From: Conidiobolus incongruus B7586
Lineage: Eukaryota; Entomophthoromycota; Entomophthoromycetes; Entomophthorales; Conidiobolaceae
Length of the DNA: 12,987 nt
Direction of reading: 5' to 3'
Assembly (NCBI GenBank): GCA_000697335.1
Contig: JNEM01010714.1
Span: 1-12,987 of the forward strand
The position numbers and the translations under genes were made by a program. Below, piece by piece: positions 9,253 to 12,987 of this stretch (position 1 is its first letter; every line of letters begins with the position of its first letter). The notes under the pieces were generated by a model that ran no database searches, was not told where the DNA came from, and saw only the letters and a list, made by a program, of their open reading frames with translations.

Positions 9253-10774
9253 CTACCATTCTGTAATGTCCCCTTCAGCTTCTCCAAACATACTCTTCTC
9301 GCTTTTAAATCCATTCGTGACAATGTCATTAGGTTGATAATATTGAGGCAGATACTTTTGAATGAAGGTTTTGATATGATCATTGATCTGTTTAAATTCT
9401 AGTAAAAAACCATCGTGACCATCGTCCGACTTGATTTCCACCATCTGGCTATTGGGAATAAATTCAGCTAGTTCATATTGTTCCGATATGGTGAATAATC
9501 CATCAGATTCGATACCGACAACCAGTGCAGGCTGTTCAATAGAAGCGAGCACTTCACGGAAGGGGCCGCGACCTCGGGACAAATCGTGTGAGTCCATCTT
9601 TTTTGTAATTGCAACATAACAATTGGCATCGAATCTGTGAACAAACTTATCGCCCTGGTATCTTAGATAAGATTGTGCAGAGAATAAAGAATTTGATGGT
9701 GATTCTGAAACTTGAGACTTAGTTTGTTTATTACGGCCGAATCGACTTTCAAAGGAGTCGCGGGATCGGTAAGTCAATAGTGCACTCATACGGGCTGCTG
9801 CTAATCCGCTGTTGGGAGGCTATCCGAAGAGTTAGTATTAGAGTTGGATTTGTATGAAAATAAAGCGTTACTTGATCGTAGGTATAATTTCCACCACCTA
9901 AAACAGATAATCAGATCTATGTCAATAATAATAATTAATTATGACTTACAATAGTTGGGATCACTATAAATGGATTGGCGTTGAGCTTCTCCCCAGCTGA
10001 TACCCCAAGCTGAATGTTTACCCGACGTAGCAATAGGGACGATATGCTCTACGAAAGATTTACCGAACATGGCCCATTCAAGTACCTATATTATAATATT
10101 AACCAAACAATGGATAAATTTTTTAGAGATTTGGAGTTTTACTTGCATACCACCCAGAGATCCTCCAATACAGATAGCTACTTTTTTAGCACCAAGATCT
10201 TCGAGTACAAGACGATGTAATCTGAATACTGTTAAATATAATCAAGATGAATAGACTGATCTAATTACCTCACATCATCTCTAATACTCGTATCTGGGAA
10301 CTTATTCCAATATGGTTTACCAGTCTGTGGATTATTCGTTAAGGGAGAGCAAGTGCCATAGGGTGAAGCCAACACATTAGCACAAAATACGAAGAATTTT
10401 TCAGTATCGAAAGCTTTCTTAGGTCCTAGTAATGGTCCCCACCTAGTAATCATTAGATCACAGTACATAAAAATAAGTAAATCATTTACCAATCTTCAAC
10501 ATCGGCAGAACCAGTCAAAGCATGACAAATCACCATAACATTATCGCCGTTTTCATTTAACTTGCCCCAAGTTTTATAACTGACAGGCACATCCGTCAAC
10601 TCAACACCACTCTCCAATGTGAATCTAGGTACAATTGCAATATGTTGATCTCTAACCAACATTGACAACGGATTCTCAGGTTGAGAATGCACTTGCTCTA
10701 ATTATAAAAATTGATCAGTGAATAACTAATATCCAATACGACGTCAACCACTTACTGAAGTTTTTTGGTGACAT
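9253..10774 (-). CDS. MET2: Homoserine O-acetyltransferase, 7 exons, 402 aa
   Basis: The enzyme transfers acetyl from acetyl-CoA to L-homoserine, giving O-acetylhomoserine for methionine synthesis; it is an alpha/beta-hydrolase-fold protein. Exons are 10774-10756, 10697-10490, 10442-10269, 10221-10143, 10085-9950, 9897-9872 and 9819-9253; introns are 47-58 nt and all junctions keep frame. Family blocks appear in order: [37 protein letters not shown], nucleophile S155 in [65 protein letters not shown]320 in GIESDGLFT and H349 in [11 protein letters not shown], completing the triad. The C-terminus [16 protein letters not shown] matches the end of yeast Met2 (SVFGEAEEVTNW), so the protein is complete. 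It is shorter than yeast Met2 (486 aa), mainly because the low-complexity insert after FGR is only about 16 residues here. Exons of 19 and 26 nt are unusually small. Confidence 0.95.
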
Positions 10775-10830
10775 AATGATTATTTGCAACAACAATCTAT
10801 GAATATACCGACTTAACAGTCCCGAACCCT

Positions 10831-10838
10831 TATTTATA
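10831..10838 (-). promoter_or_regulatory. TATA box of MET2
   Basis: The minus strand reads TATAAATA, 57 bp upstream of the MET2 ATG, nearly the same spacing as the carboxypeptidase TATA box. The sequence just downstream (GGGTTCGGG) is an unusual GC patch in this region. I found no CACGTG site, the element yeast uses for sulfur-gene control, in the nearby upstream DNA. Confidence 0.5.
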
Positions 10839-10914
10839 CTTTTTAATACTATTACATAATCTCAAAAATCATTTATTGATCCAATTGCATTAAATTATGG
10901 AATCAACGCGATAT

Positions 10915-10920
10915 GATTGG
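10915..10920 (-). promoter_or_regulatory. CCAAT box upstream of MET2
   Basis: CCAATC on the minus strand lies about 80 bp upstream of the MET2 TATA box, a normal place for a CCAAT-binding (HAP/NF-Y) site. The motif is short, so confidence is low. Confidence 0.3.
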
Positions 10921-10990
10921 TTATTAATTAGAATTGAAGGTAATTGCGCTATTCTGTTAACTTGCTAAATTTAAGAAATTTTTAATATTG

Positions 10991-11013
10991 CGACATTAAT
11001 TATAGTAATGTCG
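10991..11013. repeat. 8-bp inverted repeat upstream of MET2
   Basis: CGACATTA (10991-10998) and TAATGTCG (11006-11013) are perfect reverse complements around a 7-nt spacer, about 220 bp upstream of the MET2 ATG. The arms contain CG dinucleotides and stand out from the AT-rich surroundings. It could be a binding site for a dimeric regulator or a chance hairpin. Confidence 0.3.
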
Positions 11014-12402
11014 TGATCAAGTCGTTAATTTGATTATTTTAGGTGTAAAATATGAAAATGACCAGCTTTAGCTTCTATTCATATTTGTTAGCTGGGTTTG
11101 ATATAACTGCGTCAGAGATGGTGAAGTGAATGAAAACTTGTTGGCACTGTTTTAAAGGGTTCATTCAGGATTGTGGATAAATTTTTTTGATTCCTTTTTA
11201 AATATATTATGAGATAAGATAAGAGAAAAAAGTACTTTTATTATTTAGATGCTTATTCTGGATATTGAGTTATTTTGATAATTTTAACTTTTGGTTATAA
11301 ATTTATCATATGAGTTTAAAGTAGTCAAGTTTATATTTGGAAATACATTTAAGATTGGATATGATAATTAATAAAAATATAAGTACATTATAACTTTTGA
11401 TTTAAAATATTAATAAAATATTTGAATTAATTATTACTTTTGAATTTAAATTGAAGACTGATTGTTGAACATATTAAATTATAATTATTAATTTTTGTTT
11501 CAAAAATAATTGGTATTTAAAATTATTTTGAAAGATTAAAAAATATTAATGGATATATTTTCATTGAAATATTATATCAACTGTCTTGGTATAATATTTG
11601 TAAAACATATAACAATGAATATTATTATATTATTAATTTAATAATAATTCATATATGATCAAATATTTTGGATTATAAATATATTAATATTTAAAATTAT
11701 TTAAAATATTAATAATATTTAATAATGTAATAATTACTCAATTTTTTAAACAATCTACTAAATAATTAATTTTATCTTATTGATTCTTGACTATTAAAAT
11801 ATTATTCTAATAATTTTGGTATTAATAGAAATTAACAGGGATAAAATTAATTCAAAAAAACAATATGAAATTAAAAATGAATAGATTAAATATTATTAAA
11901 AAATAAATAAATTTTAAAATAACTAATAGGATATAAAGACTTAATTTATTTTAATCAATTCAAAATTTTTTAAAAAAATTCATTCCATTATTTTTAAGAA
12001 AAATCAATTTTAAATTACCTAGTTTTGCATTTCAAAATTAATTCATTAAATAGTTTATATAAAGTATATTTTTATATTATGGTATGTCAAATCATACTCA
12101 AAATATCATTCAACTATTTATACTTATTAAATGAGTCTAGTAAAAATAATTTGAAATAAAGCTATTACAATATTGGGAGGTTGGCACTGAATTTATAATT
12201 ATTAATAGTATATTAAGTATTTTTTTTGATTAGACATATTAGAATACTCATAAAATTTGATAGTGTTTGATTGAAACTTGAAAAAAAATATTGTGAAAAT
12301 ATATTATAATATAAATACATATTAAAAATAAAAAATGATATAAATAAATTATGATCATTGAATTATATTATATTTAAAAATATTAATATTACAATATGCG
12401 TC
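11014..12402. other. AT-rich intergenic region with a less AT-rich island at 11041-11200
   Basis: No open frame of note is present. From about 11041 to 11200 the composition resembles transcribed DNA: it has inverted arms CCAGCT/AGCTGG (11062-11067, 11090-11095) and TGAATGA/TCATTCA (11127-11133, 11161-11167), then a 7-T run near 11182. It matches no snRNA, SRP, RNase P, 5S or snoRNA signature that I know. From 11200 to 12402 it is very AT-rich and featureless. Confidence 0.35.
12376..12380 (-). terminator. RNA polymerase III terminator of tRNA-Asp
   Basis: A TTTTT run on the minus strand, the first of that length after the tRNA 3' end. It fits the usual T4-T5 signal for RNA polymerase III. 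Confidence 0.5.
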
Positions 12403-12474
12403 CTCTCCGACTGGGAATTGAACCCAGGTCACCCGCGTGACAGGCGGGGATACTCACCACTATACTATCGAAGA
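12403..12474 (-). tRNA. tRNA-Asp (anticodon GTC)
   Basis: A complete 72-nt cloverleaf without intron. The acceptor stem pairs TCTTCGA with TCGGAGA (7 bp, one G-U), with discriminator G as in eukaryotic tRNA-Asp. The D arm is GTAT-AGTGGTGA-GTAT; the anticodon stem CCCGC/GCGGG encloses CTGTCAC, with GTC at 12441-12439; the T arm is CTGGG-TTCAATT-CCCAG. Internal A box (TAGTATAGTGG) and B box (GGTTCAATTCC) are intact. CCA is not encoded, as expected for a nuclear gene. A T5 run on the minus strand (12380-12376), about 22 nt past the 3' end, can terminate RNA polymerase III. Confidence 0.97.
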
Positions 12475-12506
12475 TTATTTTTATCCATTTTTAAATGTTC
12501 ATGATT

Positions 12507-12530
12507 ATTTTGATTTTGATTTTGATTTTG
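12507..12530. repeat. ATTTTG hexanucleotide microsatellite, four copies
   Basis: Four perfect copies of ATTTTG lie 33 bp upstream of the tRNA-Asp gene. It is a simple-sequence repeat likely to vary in copy number between strains. Confidence 0.8.
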
Positions 12531-12987
12531 ATTATTCAAACAATCAAATTATCATGTCTTATTTATACTTTTATTATTTTGGGTATTTATATTGTTAATT
12601 TTCAATCATATCTATGAACTTTCAACTTCCAATATTTCACTCATTATATTATAACTTTTTCATTTAATATAAAATTTTTTATTATTATTTAATACACCCT
12701 TCATATTATATATTGTTAAATTCATTTTTTGTATTATTTTTACTATTACTAAGTTTATAATTAAATTGATCTAATTATATTAAAATTAATTTTATATTTA
12801 TTCCTTAAATAAACTATAATAATATTCAAAATTTCATTTGGAATTTTAAATAATCTGAATATTATAATAATATTTTTTATTTTATTATTTATAAATAAAA
12901 ATTTTTTATTTTGGAATTATATTATTTAATTAAAAATAATTCTGATATATTATTTATTATTATAATAATTACATAGCTAAATAAATA
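12531..12987. other. AT-rich sequence at the right edge, nothing recognised
   Basis: About 450 bp of A and T runs with no open frame, RNA gene or clear repeat. The T-rich first half gives way to mixed A/T tracts. Confidence 0.6.

Noticed and set aside
11200-12987. Possible CRISPR array, LTRs or other mobile element in the AT-rich right end
   Set aside because: No regular repeat-spacer pattern, long terminal repeats or protein-coding traces are visible; the repetition is simple A/T composition.

Overview
The window looks like nuclear DNA from an AT-rich fungus, most likely an early-diverging (zygomycete-type) lineage. Three of the four protein genes are split by short GT-AG introns, mostly 47-58 nt with gta-type donors. 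The protein families are typical of fungi: a fungal-type homoserine O-acetyltransferase, a secreted M14 carboxypeptidase and a UPF0652/DUF2009 protein. The intergenic DNA is extremely AT-rich. The lineage is an inference from composition and gene content; no marker gene settles it.

Layout, left to right. (1) 10-1227, minus: a secreted zinc carboxypeptidase of family M14A with signal peptide, propeptide and all catalytic residues. It is uninterrupted except for one in-frame TAG at codon 36 in the propeptide. A TATA box lies 53 bp upstream of its ATG. (2) 1288-4701: a 3.4 kb AT-rich stretch with no recognisable gene, holding a few short inverted repeats. (3) 4702-6277, minus: a three-exon gene for a triple CCCH zinc-finger protein that closely resembles animal ZC3H11A, an mRNA-export factor. 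(4) 6278-6910: a divergent intergenic region. (5) 6911-9052, plus: a six-exon gene for a B-box-like zinc finger joined to a DUF2009 (UPF0652) domain, function unknown. (6) 9053-9252: a short convergent intergenic region with poly(A) signals for both flanking genes. (7) 9253-10774, minus: a seven-exon MET2 gene with an intact catalytic triad, a TATA box and a CCAAT box. (8) 10839-12402: AT-rich DNA with an 8-bp inverted repeat upstream of MET2 and a less AT-rich island near 11041-11200. (9) 12403-12474, minus: an intronless tRNA-Asp(GTC), followed by more AT-rich DNA.

The genes do not form a pathway. MET2 serves methionine/sulfur amino-acid synthesis, the carboxypeptidase extracellular or vacuolar protein digestion, the CCCH protein probably mRNA export, and the tRNA translation. 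I see no prokaryotic-type system, CRISPR array or intact mobile element. The points most worth a second look are the stop codon inside the otherwise intact carboxypeptidase, the clear fungal ZC3H11A-type protein, and the strongly C-ending codon use in the uncharacterised UPF0652 gene.
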